Below are positions 1-8,303 of a DNA stretch of 64,000 nucleotides, piece by piece. Made by a program: the position numbers and the translations under genes. Source of the DNA: an uncultured Prevotellaceae bacterium (GTDB lineage Bacteria; Bacteroidota; Bacteroidia; Bacteroidales; Bacteroidaceae). The stretch covers positions 21,629-85,628 of the forward strand of contig CAMBDA010000008.1 of NCBI GenBank assembly GCA_945865175.1, written 5' to 3'. Below the pieces are notes generated by a model. That model saw only the letters and a list, made by a program, of their open reading frames with translations. It had not been told where the DNA came from and did not search any database. Position 1 is the first letter of the stretch; the number at the start of each line of letters is the position of its first letter.

Positions 1-592
1 TGACGCGCCTACAGAAGGGATGACCACCATCCTGCCCCTGCTCTACCAGAGCGGCTATGTCACCATCAAGGGATATGACCGCGACTTCAACTACTACAGG
101 CTCGACATCCCCAACCGTGAGGTACGCATCGGGCTCACACGCTCGCTCATTCCCGCCTATATCACACCTAACACGCTCGTGGTGAACAACACCGCCCGAC
201 GGATGGCACAGTTCATTGCCCAGGGAGATGTGGACGGAGCGCTGAAACTCCTTCAGCAGTTCCTCCTCACTGTCCCCTATTGCGACAATGCCAATTCAGA
301 AGGACACTACCAGCAGGTACTCTACATCATCTTCACCCTTGTCACGGGCTATTTTGCGGACGTGGAAGTCCACACTCCCACAGGCCGCGTGGACATGGTG
401 ATGCGCACGCAGAATACCCTCTATCTTTTCGAACTGAAGCTCAACAAGAATGCCCAGACGGCCATGAACCAGATAGACCTGAAGGACTATGCCTCCAAGT
501 TTTCTCTTACAGGCCTCCCCGTCGTTAAGGTTGGCATCAATTTCGACTCCGAGCGCCGCACCATCAGCGACTGGCAGATAGAGAACGCCTGA
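1..592 (+). CDS. AAA-ATPase/PD-(D/E)XK nuclease family protein, 3' part only
   Basis: This is the C-terminal third of a gene that begins before the window; the reading frame is open from base 2 (DAPTEGM), which matches an internal stretch of the complete copies at 6533-8098 and 61813-63378. The visible part carries the C-terminal PD-(D/E)XK nuclease-like domain (PDDEXK_9/DUF1703 type), with the GRVDMV aspartate and the FELK glutamate-lysine pair. The ATPase half is outside. The family is very common in Bacteroidales, usually in many copies, and its role is not established. The stop is 13 bases before the next gene, a TPR lipoprotein; the same pair with the same spacing occurs on the other strand at 61.8 kb, so the two genes form a recurring unit. 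Confidence 0.88.
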   Translation, partial: DAPTEGMTTILPLLYQSGYVTIKGYDRDFNYYRLDIPNREVRIGLTRSLIPAYITPNTLVVNNTARRMAQFIAQGDVDGALKLLQQFLLTVPYCDNANSEGHYQQVLYIIFTLVTGYFADVEVHTPTGRVDMVMRTQNTLYLFELKLNKNAQTAMNQIDLKDYASKFSLTGLPVVKVGINFDSERRTISDWQIENA

Positions 593-605
593 AGGAAGAA
601 ACGTT

Positions 606-1583
606 ATGCGGAAAGGAAGAAAACCGATAACCCTGCCAGCAGGAATCCTCATTCTCCTGTTCACTCTGATGCCCCTGGGCGGCTGTCAGCAGGAGAACGG
701 GGATTTTCAAAGGCAGCTCTCAGCAGCCGACTCGCTCATGCAGACGGATGCCGACTCGGCTTTCCGCATGCTCTGTGCCATGGATTCCCAGGTCTCCCTC
801 ATGCCCAAGGCCCTGCAGATGGAGCACCTGCTGCTCCGCTGCAATGCGCAGAACAAGGCCGACTCCCTCTTCTCCTCCGACAGTCTGGGTCTCCTGCTCA
901 CCCGCTACTTCGACCGCAAGGGAACACCCAACCAGCGTATGCTGGCCCACTATGTACTGGGGTGTGCCTATCGCGACATGGGCGACAGCCCCTCCGCCCT
1001 CCGTTGCTTCAATGAGGCAGTTGCTGCTGCAGATACCAGCGATACCAATTGCAACATCCGTCAACTCAGCATCATCTATGGGCAGATGGGAGGCATATAT
1101 AGCAGGCAATGTTTGCCTAACGAAGCATTGAATGCATACGATCAGGCAGAATTCTATGCAGCACGCAGTGGCGACTCGTTGCGGATATACAATATATGGA
1201 GTAATAAGAGCAATGCTTATTTCTATCAGGGGAATTTTGAAAAAGGAATAAGCTTAAAGGAAAAGGCCGCAGAAGGATTACAGAACATGGGGTATATCAG
1301 GTACGCAGCACAAACCAGAGGATTATGTGTGGAGTGGCTGGCCAATAATCATCAGTGGGACAAGGCAGGAAGATTCATGAGGGATTATGTACAAAACTCT
1401 GGATACTTTGAACCCGACGGAAAAGCTGTTCCCGGCCACGAAGGATGTTATGAAATTCCGCTCTCCTACTATCTGGAGAAAGAGAATATGGATTCTGCCC
1501 GGCTATGTCTTCTTAGATGGATTCCTTATGCGAAAACCACCAATGAAAGATATGCATTGGCATTGAAAATGTGTGATTACTAA
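606..1583 (+). CDS. TPR lipoprotein, truncated relative of a membrane-bound regulator
   Basis: The 325-residue protein opens with a lipoprotein signal (lipobox LGGC, cysteine near residue 27) followed by tetratricopeptide-like helices. Its first roughly 150 residues are almost identical to the 634-residue protein at 59895-61799, after which the two are only moderately similar. It stops within the TPR region, so it lacks the transmembrane helix, coiled coil and C-terminal putative DNA-binding segment of the longer protein. It lies 13 bases after an AAA/nuclease gene and 12 bases before an outer-membrane barrel gene, all in one direction. If the long form is a membrane-anchored regulator, this version could sense but not signal. 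It may be a decayed gene; the frame itself is clean. Confidence 0.8.
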   Translation: MRKGRKPITLPAGILILLFTLMPLGGCQQENGDFQRQLSAADSLMQTDADSAFRMLCAMDSQVSLMPKALQMEHLLLRCNAQNKADSLFSSDSLGLLLTRYFDRKGTPNQRMLAHYVLGCAYRDMGDSPSALRCFNEAVAAADTSDTNCNIRQLSIIYGQMGGIYSRQCLPNEALNAYDQAEFYAARSGDSLRIYNIWSNKSNAYFYQGNFEKGISLKEKAAEGLQNMGYIRYAAQTRGLCVEWLANNHQWDKAGRFMRDYVQNSGYFEPDGKAVPGHEGCYEIPLSYYLEKENMDSARLCLLRWIPYAKTTNERYALALKMCDY

Positions 1584-1595
1584 AAGAGAGGAAAA

Positions 1596-4496
1596 ATGAA
1601 TAGGCTTTCATTATGTGTATGTATATTCCTTTATTGTATGGAAGGCGGAGTTCAAGCCAGCAATGCGACAAAGACCATAGATATTTGGGGGCATATCCGA
1701 GATTCTTTTACCAATGCCAGTATCAAGGATGTGGATGTCACGCTGATGGATACAGACAGCACGGTTATAGACACGGCACGGGTTTTTGATGTGAACGAAG
1801 GCCGTGGCATTTACGATGCAACCTACAAGTTTACAGTACCTGCCATGGCACGGCATTATATCATCAAGGCATCCCATCCTAACTATGAAGATGCCTATGT
1901 AAATCTGAATATAAGATACGTGAAGCGCAACACCTTTTTCGATGCAAAGTGGCACAAAATGAAAAGGCGTAACACCCCCATCCTTTCGATGGAGCATCAG
2001 CTGGATGAAGTGGTTGTTAAGGCGTCCAAGGTGAGGTTTGCCTATCATGGCGATACGCTTGTCTACAATGCGTCCGCATTCAATGTGCCTGAAGGGAGTA
2101 TGCTTGACGGACTGCTGAAAAAGATGGATGGTGTGGAAGTGGATGACAATGGTAATATCACTGTGAATGGCCGGCATGTAGATTACCTGACACTCAATGG
2201 ACGTGACTTCTTTAAAGGTAAGAACCAGGTGATGCTGAACAATCTGCCTTATTACACCGTTCAGAAGGTGGAGTTCTACAGTAAATCCAGTGAACGCAGT
2301 GATGTATTGGGATTCGACATTGACCAACGCGAATATATTGGTAATGTACAACTGAAACGTGAATACAGCATTGGTTATATGGGCAATGTTGAAGTGGGTG
2401 GTGGTGTGGCGTCACAGAACAATCTGGACGGCACAACCGATATCACAGCCGACCGGTATCTGACACGTGGTTTTGGTCTGAGATATACGGGAAACACACG
2501 TCTGACGATGATGGGTGGAATCAACAATGTGGGTAAGGGTTCCAGTGCCGATGGAAGCGGGAACTGGAATGATTATGAAGATACGAGAAGGACAACAAAC
2601 AAGGCCATCATCGCCAATCTGATGCTGAACAGCAAGGGCGGCAGTATAACAAACGAAACGCATTGTTACGTGAACAATAATCTTTGGAATACCCAGCAGA
2701 GGACATTTCGGGAAGACTATCTCATTGAAAACCAAACATTTCAGCAAAATCTCAACACGGAAGATGTTAATAACAAAGGCTTCTCGTTCGACAATACACT
2801 CAAAATAAACAAATCGCTATCCTCTGTTCCATTTTATTTCAGATCTAACATATTTGCATATAAAGAAAACGGGCATACGACAACATATGATAACGCCATG
2901 ATGATGGATGCAAATCCATGGGAAGCAGATGTCATAGATGCCGACACCATCCATCAGCAAATCTCGTTCAATTGCCTGCATGCAGATGGACTACAATTAT
3001 CCACAATAAACGATGTCACGTTGAAACTACCCTGGGGCGACCATGCCGACCTAAAACTCTTTGGCAATTATATCAGGGATAACAATGAAGCAAATCTGCT
3101 CAAGCAATACAGAATCCGCAAACAAGCCGATACAGGTATGGACGAAAACCGATACGATGACATTCCCAGTAAGAATGCATGGGGAGGATTGAATCTGGAC
3201 TATTCGTTAAATTGGTTGAGCGGGTGGAGGCTGGAATTAGCCGTATCATACCGGAAGGATTACAAATCAAATGATTATGATTATTATCGACTGGATCGTC
3301 TGGGTGGAATGTATGCTCACTTTAACCCTCAAATCCCCAGTCCTATTCTTCCTTCAAACCGCGATTCTTTGTTGATGTGCAAGGACACCGATTTGTCAGG
3401 TCAATTCACATACAACCAGGATTGGATGCAGAACTATCTGAAATGGGTCTATACTCGCAACAAAGACGGCAACTACGTATATTTCGATTTCAGACTGGCT
3501 AACGACTATTATCACCGACATGTTGACTATCGTAGTGACATTCAGAATGATTATGTTTTTAGGAATTATGTGTGTTTCTATCCGTCAGTCCTGTATGAAA
3601 TTGGGCGTGACAACATGCACCGGCACTTTTTCATTAAGGCAAATATGGAGGAATCTATGCCCAATGAGACATACATCCTCAACATCATAGACAGAACTGA
3701 CCCATTGGTCATTAGAAGGGGCAACCCTGGCTTGAAGAAAACAACTACATACAAAATTACTTCCTACTATCAGACTAACGGGAAGAACGACTTCTTCTCA
3801 TACCTTTCCATCGACGGATCCATTATTAGGAATGCTGTTGCTCAAGGCTATGTTCAGGATGCTGTTACAGGTGTAAGAACCTATAAGCCCGAAAACGTAA
3901 ACGGCAACTGGAATGTCAGGACCGCATATAAACTGGGAGGAGCTATGGGTCACGAGAAACACTTCCATTGGACGTTAAGCACCTCTTACCTATTCAACCA
4001 CAGTGTGGATCTAGCAGGAACAGTGAATGAGCAAAAGAGCCTGCTCAGTACCGTTCTAAGCCATTCTGTTTCATTGATGCCAATCGTAAAATATAATCTC
4101 AACAAATTGACAGTCAGTGTGAAGGGGAATATTGATTGGATCAATTACAACCGGTGCCATGACCCTCTACAGGGCACTCAGAACATCTTCAATATCCAGT
4201 ACGGAGGGGACTGTATTTACACCTTTCCCTTCAGACTACAGGCCTCTACGGACATTACTATGTTGTCTAACCGGGGATTCGAAGATGAATATATGAATAT
4301 GTGCAAACTACTCTGGAATGCCCAATTGGCCTATCCATTTTTCAAGGGTAAAATGCTTGCTAAACTAAACTGCAATGACATCTTAGGTCAACGCAACAAT
4401 ATCAAGTATGAAGTGAACGCCCAAGGCCGTACAGAAAAATGGACGAACAGCATCGGACGCTATATAGTTCTTTCATTACAATGGAAAATAAAATAA
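1596..4496 (+). CDS. TonB-receptor-like outer-membrane beta-barrel protein
   Basis: The 966-residue protein has a signal peptide (about residues 1-21), a carboxypeptidase-regulatory-like Ig domain (about 25-130), a plug-like region with the motif LDEVVVKAS near residue 140 and LNGRDFF near 205, and a long barrel rich in alternating aromatic and polar residues, as in the outer-membrane beta-barrel family of Bacteroidetes (PF14905 type). It is a paralogue of the barrel in the peptide-modification island (53025-55859): both share the plug layout, the GNITVNG or GDIYHNG turn, and an ending with (D)ILGQ followed by NGQGR or NAQGR. No SusD partner lies next to it. Substrate unknown. The gene is clearly more AT-rich than the AAA/TPR genes before it, which suggests a separate origin. 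Confidence 0.85.
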   Translation: MNRLSLCVCIFLYCMEGGVQASNATKTIDIWGHIRDSFTNASIKDVDVTLMDTDSTVIDTARVFDVNEGRGIYDATYKFTVPAMARHYIIKASHPNYEDAYVNLNIRYVKRNTFFDAKWHKMKRRNTPILSMEHQLDEVVVKASKVRFAYHGDTLVYNASAFNVPEGSMLDGLLKKMDGVEVDDNGNITVNGRHVDYLTLNGRDFFKGKNQVMLNNLPYYTVQKVEFYSKSSERSDVLGFDIDQREYIGNVQLKREYSIGYMGNVEVGGGVASQNNLDGTTDITADRYLTRGFGLRYTGNTRLTMMGGINNVGKGSSADGSGNWNDYEDTRRTTNKAIIANLMLNSKGGSITNETHCYVNNNLWNTQQRTFREDYLIENQTFQQNLNTEDVNNKGFSFDNTLKINKSLSSVPFYFRSNIFAYKENGHTTTYDNAMMMDANPWEADVIDADTIHQQISFNCLHADGLQLSTINDVTLKLPWGDHADLKLFGNYIRDNNEANLLKQYRIRKQADTGMDENRYDDIPSKNAWGGLNLDYSLNWLSGWRLELAVSYRKDYKSNDYDYYRLDRLGGMYAHFNPQIPSPILPSNRDSLLMCKDTDLSGQFTYNQDWMQNYLKWVYTRNKDGNYVYFDFRLANDYYHRHVDYRSDIQNDYVFRNYVCFYPSVLYEIGRDNMHRHFFIKANMEESMPNETYILNIIDRTDPLVIRRGNPGLKKTTTYKITSYYQTNGKNDFFSYLSIDGSIIRNAVAQGYVQDAVTGVRTYKPENVNGNWNVRTAYKLGGAMGHEKHFHWTLSTSYLFNHSVDLAGTVNEQKSLLSTVLSHSVSLMPIVKYNLNKLTVSVKGNIDWINYNRCHDPLQGTQNIFNIQYGGDCIYTFPFRLQASTDITMLSNRGFEDEYMNMCKLLWNAQLAYPFFKGKMLAKLNCNDILGQRNNIKYEVNAQGRTEKWTNSIGRYIVLSLQWKIK

Positions 4497-4714
4497 TCTC
4501 TGATACGGAATACAGTAGAATAAATATGGTTGAAGGCCAGCCTAAATTATTAAAAAGAACTTTAAACATGATGTGGCAAATTCATAGAATAGAAAGCGGA
4601 TTGGGCTCAAAACTTGTTCATCATATAGAGTCCCCTGCACATTGGCTAGCCATGGTTGATAAACGAATTCAACCCTTGCTTTTGCGCATCGTGGGATTGA
4701 TGAATGATGAATGA
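4481..4714 (+). CDS. Small uncharacterised ORF after the outer-membrane barrel gene
   Basis: An open frame of 77 codons starts at an ATG overlapping the last 16 bases of the barrel gene and ends 61 bases before a repeat array. The product has no signal peptide, no membrane segment and no family I recognise; the middle (LLKRTLNMMWQIHRIESGLG) looks helical. An overlap of this kind fits translational coupling, and the sibling island also uses overlapping genes. It could equally be a remnant of a longer gene lost when this island was reduced. I have low confidence that it is expressed. Confidence 0.3.
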   Translation: MENKIISDTEYSRINMVEGQPKLLKRTLNMMWQIHRIESGLGSKLVHHIESPAHWLAMVDKRIQPLLLRIVGLMNDE

Positions 4715-4775
4715 GGTTGCCTTCGAGGAGTATCATATAATACTGCCTGATGGCAGTTAACATCATTGCCGATAA

Positions 4776-4857
4776 GATTAATAACCTTGCGGGGGTAAGA
4801 TTATTAATCTTGCGGCAGTAAGGTTATTAATCTTGTCGGCGGGGAGGTTATATCTGT
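4776..4857 (+). repeat. 23-nt-period repeat array at the distal border of the left island
   Basis: Units GATTAATAACCTTG (4776), GATTATTAATCTTG (4799) and GGTTATTAATCTTG (4822) start exactly 23 bases apart, and a degenerate fourth (AGGTTATATCTG) follows at about 4845. The bases between are GC-rich and variable. One unit is a perfect palindrome around a central T (AAGATTA-T-TAATCTT, 4797-4811). The same array, with the same trailing sequence, ends the right-hand island at 50.42-50.50 kb on the other strand. Confidence 0.8.
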
Positions 4858-5130
4858 TTTTCCCTTCAGATAGTTTCAGTCCGCGGGACTTATGGCAAAT
4901 GTTCGCCGATTTAGTCCTCATAGGTAGGGTGTGCAGGGAAATACGTTTCATGCCTCGATATGAGATTATGCCGCTCCTTCTTGGTGGGGTGTGGACGTGA
5001 ATCCCAGACCCCTCGGTTCCCCTGTTTAGGGGGATGAGAACGCCATGGAAGGTAGGGTGCTCAAAATCGTTGTTAGGTGATGGAGAAAGGGGATGTTTAT
5101 TCTGTTCCCCTGTTTAGAGAGAGGAAACTA

Positions 5131-5389
5131 CGCCCTGAAGGGGCAACCTGATACCAGCCCAGGGCAGAATGGAGCGAAGCGGAATGGCGCCCTGGGTTAA
5201 AAAGCCCGACAAAACAAGTCGCCCTGCAGGGGCAAAAGAACCACCCACACGTTGCCGCGATGACACTTATCCCCTTACTGGTAGTCCTGCCTTTGCCCCT
5301 GTGGGGCGACGGATTGTATGCGCGTCGCGATAACCCAGGGTGCCGCTTTGCTCTGCCCTGGGCTGGTGGCTTGCTGCCCCTCCAGGGCG
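5131..5389. repeat. Large imperfect inverted repeat made of GC-rich palindromes
   Basis: The arm at about 5131-5238 contains CCCTGAAGGGGCAA, CAGCCCAGGGCAGA, GCGCCCTGGGTTA and CCCTGCAGGGGCAAAAG. The arm at about 5291-5389 contains the same elements in reverse order and complement (CTTTGCCCCTGTGGGGCG, AACCCAGGG, CTGCCCTGGGCTGG, GCCCCTCCAGGGCG). Each element is itself a short hairpin. Such dispersed palindromic units are frequent between Bacteroidales genes and act like REP/BIME sequences. No gene is evident in this stretch. Confidence 0.65.
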
Positions 5390-5442
5390 TTTTGAACTTA
5401 TTCCGCCCCTTCATGGCTTAGTGCGTATGCGGACACTGGCCA

Positions 5443-5693
5443 GAGCGTCCACAGTGTCCCGCGTCCACTGGAACCGATTTGCACCTGCACACCCCACACA
5501 CTGCTGCCCTGTTTTGAGGCCTGGAGAGAAAAAAATAGAGAAAAAAAGATTGTTTTTTGAGTTAATAAATACTAATATATATCGCGCGCGATGTAGACTT
5601 AGAGTTAGTATAAATGAACAGTTGATTGATAGATAGAATATGGGGTTTATGTCCCAATTCGGTTACTGTGGACGCGGGACACTGTGGACGCTC
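5443..5693. repeat. 26-bp perfect inverted repeat flanking an AT-rich segment
   Basis: The 26 bases at 5443-5468 are exactly reverse-complementary to 5668-5693 (arm begins GAGCGTCCACAG and ends CGCGTCCAC). The 199-base interior is AT-rich, with a perfect 12-base palindrome ATCGCGCGCGAT at 5581-5592. A third partial copy (GTGTCCCGCGTCCACTG) occurs at about 5822. No transposase is present, so this is a non-autonomous, MITE-like element or a long hairpin. Confidence 0.6.
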
Positions 5694-5714
5694 AGGGCAT
5701 CGGGCGGTGCCGCG

Positions 5715-5775
5715 TTGCTGCCTAACTGGGAAAAATTTGCTGCCCAACTGGGTAACAAAATTTCTCCAGTTAGGG
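5715..5775. repeat. Intergenic CCAACTGG repeat cluster, copy 1
   Basis: Alternating direct and inverted copies of a unit built around TGCCCAACTGGG, separated by AAAAATT-type runs. The same family occurs at 18955-19040 and 50126-50186. Neighbouring units in opposite orientation can pair into hairpins. Confidence 0.65.
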
Positions 5776-6189
5776 AAAAAAGAGACCCCATTTTCTCCCT
5801 CTAAAGGCCCTTGACAAGCGGGTGTCCCGCGTCCACTGCGATACGCCTGTGAGCGCGCACACACGAGGGGACGGCCAGATTGCACGGCAGGTCGGAAACG
5901 AGGCGGCGCCAGGTCGGAAACCTCTTGCAGGAACGGAAACCTTGTCGTAACTTTGCACCGTCGGAATGCCGGTAAGGATGCAAGTCACCATCGGCAGAAG
6001 ACACATAAACAGACAAATGGCATCACTAAAAAACTTTTCACTCATGAACATCCTTGCACATCACCGTTTCCACACCGCGATACACCACAATGACCTTGTG
6101 GAGCACTGTATGGCCAATGTTTCCGCCCACAGGCCTTGCCGTTGTAGGGGTTGGCATCCAATCGGCTCTGCCGCTTGGCTTGTCCAAGA

Positions 6190-6450
6190 ACTCCGATTCC
6201 GAGCACCGCATACGGATGAAGGGCTTCTCCTACGCCGCCGAGTTCTACCATACCGACTACTCCACCCACCGTCCTTCCCCCGAACAGGCCGACTACCACC
6301 GCACACTCTACTGGAACCCCAACCTGAAACTGGATGGCGAGGGGAAGGCACAGATGACGTTCCTACAACAATGGCCGCACCACCCGCCTCAGCATCGAGG
6401 CCACAGGCCTGTCGCCCGACGGAACCATTCTGTGGAACAATACGGAGTAA
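6190..6450 (+). pseudogene. Frameshifted C-terminal remnant of a macroglobulin-like (MG2-type) surface protein
   Basis: Translation of 6190-6362 gives RMKGFSYAAEFYHTDYS, then YHRTLYWNPNLKL and GEGKAQMTF. This matches the C-terminal end of the 47207-50014 protein (VFSGYNVCEDFYQPDYS, YRRTIYWNPSLQL, DGKAKVKF). One extra base near 6363 shifts the frame; after correction the match continues (YNNGRTTRLSIEATG, SPDGTIL) to a stop at 6448-6450. Only the last 85 or so codons remain and no start is present, so this is a relic. Its upstream part was replaced by repeats, and the promoter of the next gene sits immediately after it. Confidence 0.7.
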
Positions 6451-6466
6451 ATTTTCCACCCATTCC

Positions 6467-6497
6467 TTGTCCATCTCGGAATAAAAGCGTAGCTTTG
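6467..6497 (+). promoter_or_regulatory. Bacteroidetes-type promoter of the AAA/nuclease gene
   Basis: TTG at 6467-6469, a 20-base spacer, then the -7 box TAGCTTTG at 6490-6497, 36 bases before the start codon. The region (CGGAATAAAAGCG before the box, CAGGTGAATAGG after it) is nearly identical to the promoters at 63414-63444 and 47130-47160. Confidence 0.7.
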
Positions 6498-6532
6498 CAG
6501 GTGAATAGGCACGAAACGCAGCAAAAACCAGC

Positions 6533-8098
6533 ATGGATATGAACAAACTGAAGCGGTTGCCCGTGGGCATACAGACATTTGAGAAGGTCATCAATGGGGA
6601 TTACCTCTATGTGGACAAGACGGAATACATCTGGAACATGGTCCACCTGAGCAACTATATCTTCCTGAGCCGCCCCCGGCGGTTCGGCAAGTCATTGCTT
6701 GTGTCCACGCTCCAGGCCTATTTCGAGGGAAAGAGGGAACTGTTCAAGGGGCTGGCCATGGAACGGCTGGAGAAGGAATGGGTGGAATATCCTGTGCTGC
6801 GTTTCGACATGAGCCTGGGCAAGCACATGGAGAAGGACCAGCTGGAGCGGTATCTGGGAAACCGCCTTGCCGAATACGAGGGGCGGTATGGCATCACCCA
6901 TCCGGCAACGGACAACAACGACCGTTTCACTGCATTGATTCAGGCAGCATACCATAAGACGGGCAAGAAGGTGGTCATCCTCATCGATGAGTATGACGCT
7001 CCGCTGCTGGATGTGGTGCACGAGGAAACGGCCCTGCCCATCCTGCGCAATGTGATGCGCAACTTCTACTCCCCGTTGAAGGCCTCGGACCCCTATCTGC
7101 AGTTTGTCTTCCTCACGGGCATCACCAAATTCTCCCAGCTCAGCATCTTCAGCGAGCTGAACAACCTGAAGAACATCTCCATGCGCCCCGACTATGCAGG
7201 AGTGTGCGGTATCACCGAGGAGGAGATGCTCACCCAGATGACCGACTATATCGATGATTTCGCCCAGGCTCAGCAGATTACCCGCGAAGAGACCATCACC
7301 GGGCTGAAACGGCAGTATGACGGCTATCACTTCACGTGGCCCTCGCCCGATATTTTCAATCCTTTCAGCCTGCTCAACGCCTTCCAGGACCATGACTACA
7401 CCAACTACTGGTTCTCGTCGGGCACTCCCACCTATCTCATCGAGATGCTGCGGAAGTTCAACGTTGTACCGTCGAAAATCGGCGGCGGAAGGGTGCTGGC
7501 ATCAGCCTTCGATGCGCCAACCGAGAACATGAAGAGCATCACCCCGCTACTCTATCAGAGCGGCTACGTCACCATCAAGGACTACAACCGTGCGACAAGA
7601 CTGTACACCCTCGACATCCCGAACAACGAATTGCGGGTAGGGCTGATGGACAGCCTCTTGCCCAATTATGTGGCCGAGTATGCCGATGAAGGGGGCACCA
7701 CGATAGGCTACATGTACGAAGCCCTGCTCAATGAAGACCTCGACAGGATGTTCCGCCTCCTGCAGGCCTATCTGCTGACAGTCCCCTATTGCGACAACGC
7801 CAACTCTGAAGGACATTACCAGCAGCTGCTCTATGTCATCTTCTCGCTCTTCGGCAGATATGTGGACGTGGAGGTCCACACACCGACAGGCCGTGTGGAT
7901 ATAGTGATGAAGACGGCCAAGGCCCTTTATCTCTTCGAACTGAAGCTCAACATGTCCGCCCAGGCAGCCATGGACCAGATCGACCTGAAGGACTACGCCT
8001 CCAAGTTTTCCCTCTCAGGACTGCCCATAGTGAAGGTGGGCATCAATTTCGATCCCGAGCGCCGCACCATCGGGGACTGGAGGATAGAGCAAGTCTGA
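6533..8098 (+). CDS. AAA-ATPase/PD-(D/E)XK nuclease family protein, complete copy
   Basis: The 521-residue protein has an N-terminal AAA-ATPase-like domain (PF09820 type) with an unusual Walker A segment RPRRFGKS (residues 47-54) and Walker B VVILIDEYD (about 147-155). A C-terminal PD-(D/E)XK domain (DUF1703 type) follows, with Asp about 456 in GRVDIV and Glu-Leu-Lys about 469-471. Family members are cytoplasmic and are annotated only as ATP-binding or putative nucleases; no reaction has been shown that I know of. It begins MDMNKLKRLPVGIQTF, the same 16 residues as the copy at 61813-63378. It is a single-gene unit with its own promoter and no TPR partner, unlike the two outer copies. Confidence 0.9.
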   Translation: MDMNKLKRLPVGIQTFEKVINGDYLYVDKTEYIWNMVHLSNYIFLSRPRRFGKSLLVSTLQAYFEGKRELFKGLAMERLEKEWVEYPVLRFDMSLGKHMEKDQLERYLGNRLAEYEGRYGITHPATDNNDRFTALIQAAYHKTGKKVVILIDEYDAPLLDVVHEETALPILRNVMRNFYSPLKASDPYLQFVFLTGITKFSQLSIFSELNNLKNISMRPDYAGVCGITEEEMLTQMTDYIDDFAQAQQITREETITGLKRQYDGYHFTWPSPDIFNPFSLLNAFQDHDYTNYWFSSGTPTYLIEMLRKFNVVPSKIGGGRVLASAFDAPTENMKSITPLLYQSGYVTIKDYNRATRLYTLDIPNNELRVGLMDSLLPNYVAEYADEGGTTIGYMYEALLNEDLDRMFRLLQAYLLTVPYCDNANSEGHYQQLLYVIFSLFGRYVDVEVHTPTGRVDIVMKTAKALYLFELKLNMSAQAAMDQIDLKDYASKFSLSGLPIVKVGINFDPERRTIGDWRIEQV

Positions 8099-8262
8099 AC
8101 AGATACAGCCAGCTTCTGTTACAGCTCCGCCATCCTTTGGTCAAAGCCCTTGGCTCCTCCTTTTTCTCCAAACATCCTTTGGTGGAGCCGTGACCGCATC
8201 ATGCTGATTACCCCCTATGTATGAAAGTGTTTCTTTTCTTCGTTTATTCCAAAGAAATTGAG

Positions 8263-8270
8263 TACCTTTG
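8263..8270 (+). promoter_or_regulatory. -7 box of the leuS promoter
   Basis: TACCTTTG matches the Bacteroidetes -7 consensus TAnnTTTG and ends 33 bases before the leuS ATG. The upstream stretch is T-rich (TTTCTTTTCTTCG) without a clean -33 TTTG at the usual spacing. Confidence 0.55.
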
Positions 8271-8303
8271 TGGCCGAAAACAAACAAATAATATATTCTG
8301 AAA

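Noticed and set aside
4776..4857. CRISPR array
   Set aside because: Units are only about 14 bases with 9-base spacers, few and degenerate, and no cas genes are present.
5097..5885. Several short frames in the 4.9-6.0 kb gap
   Set aside because: They run through palindromic repeats, lack initiation signals and look like no protein.
5966..6542. Two overlapping plus-strand frames of about 160-170 codons
   Set aside because: Only part of one frame (6190-6362) resembles a protein, and it continues in a shifted frame; this is scored as a relic, not as genes.
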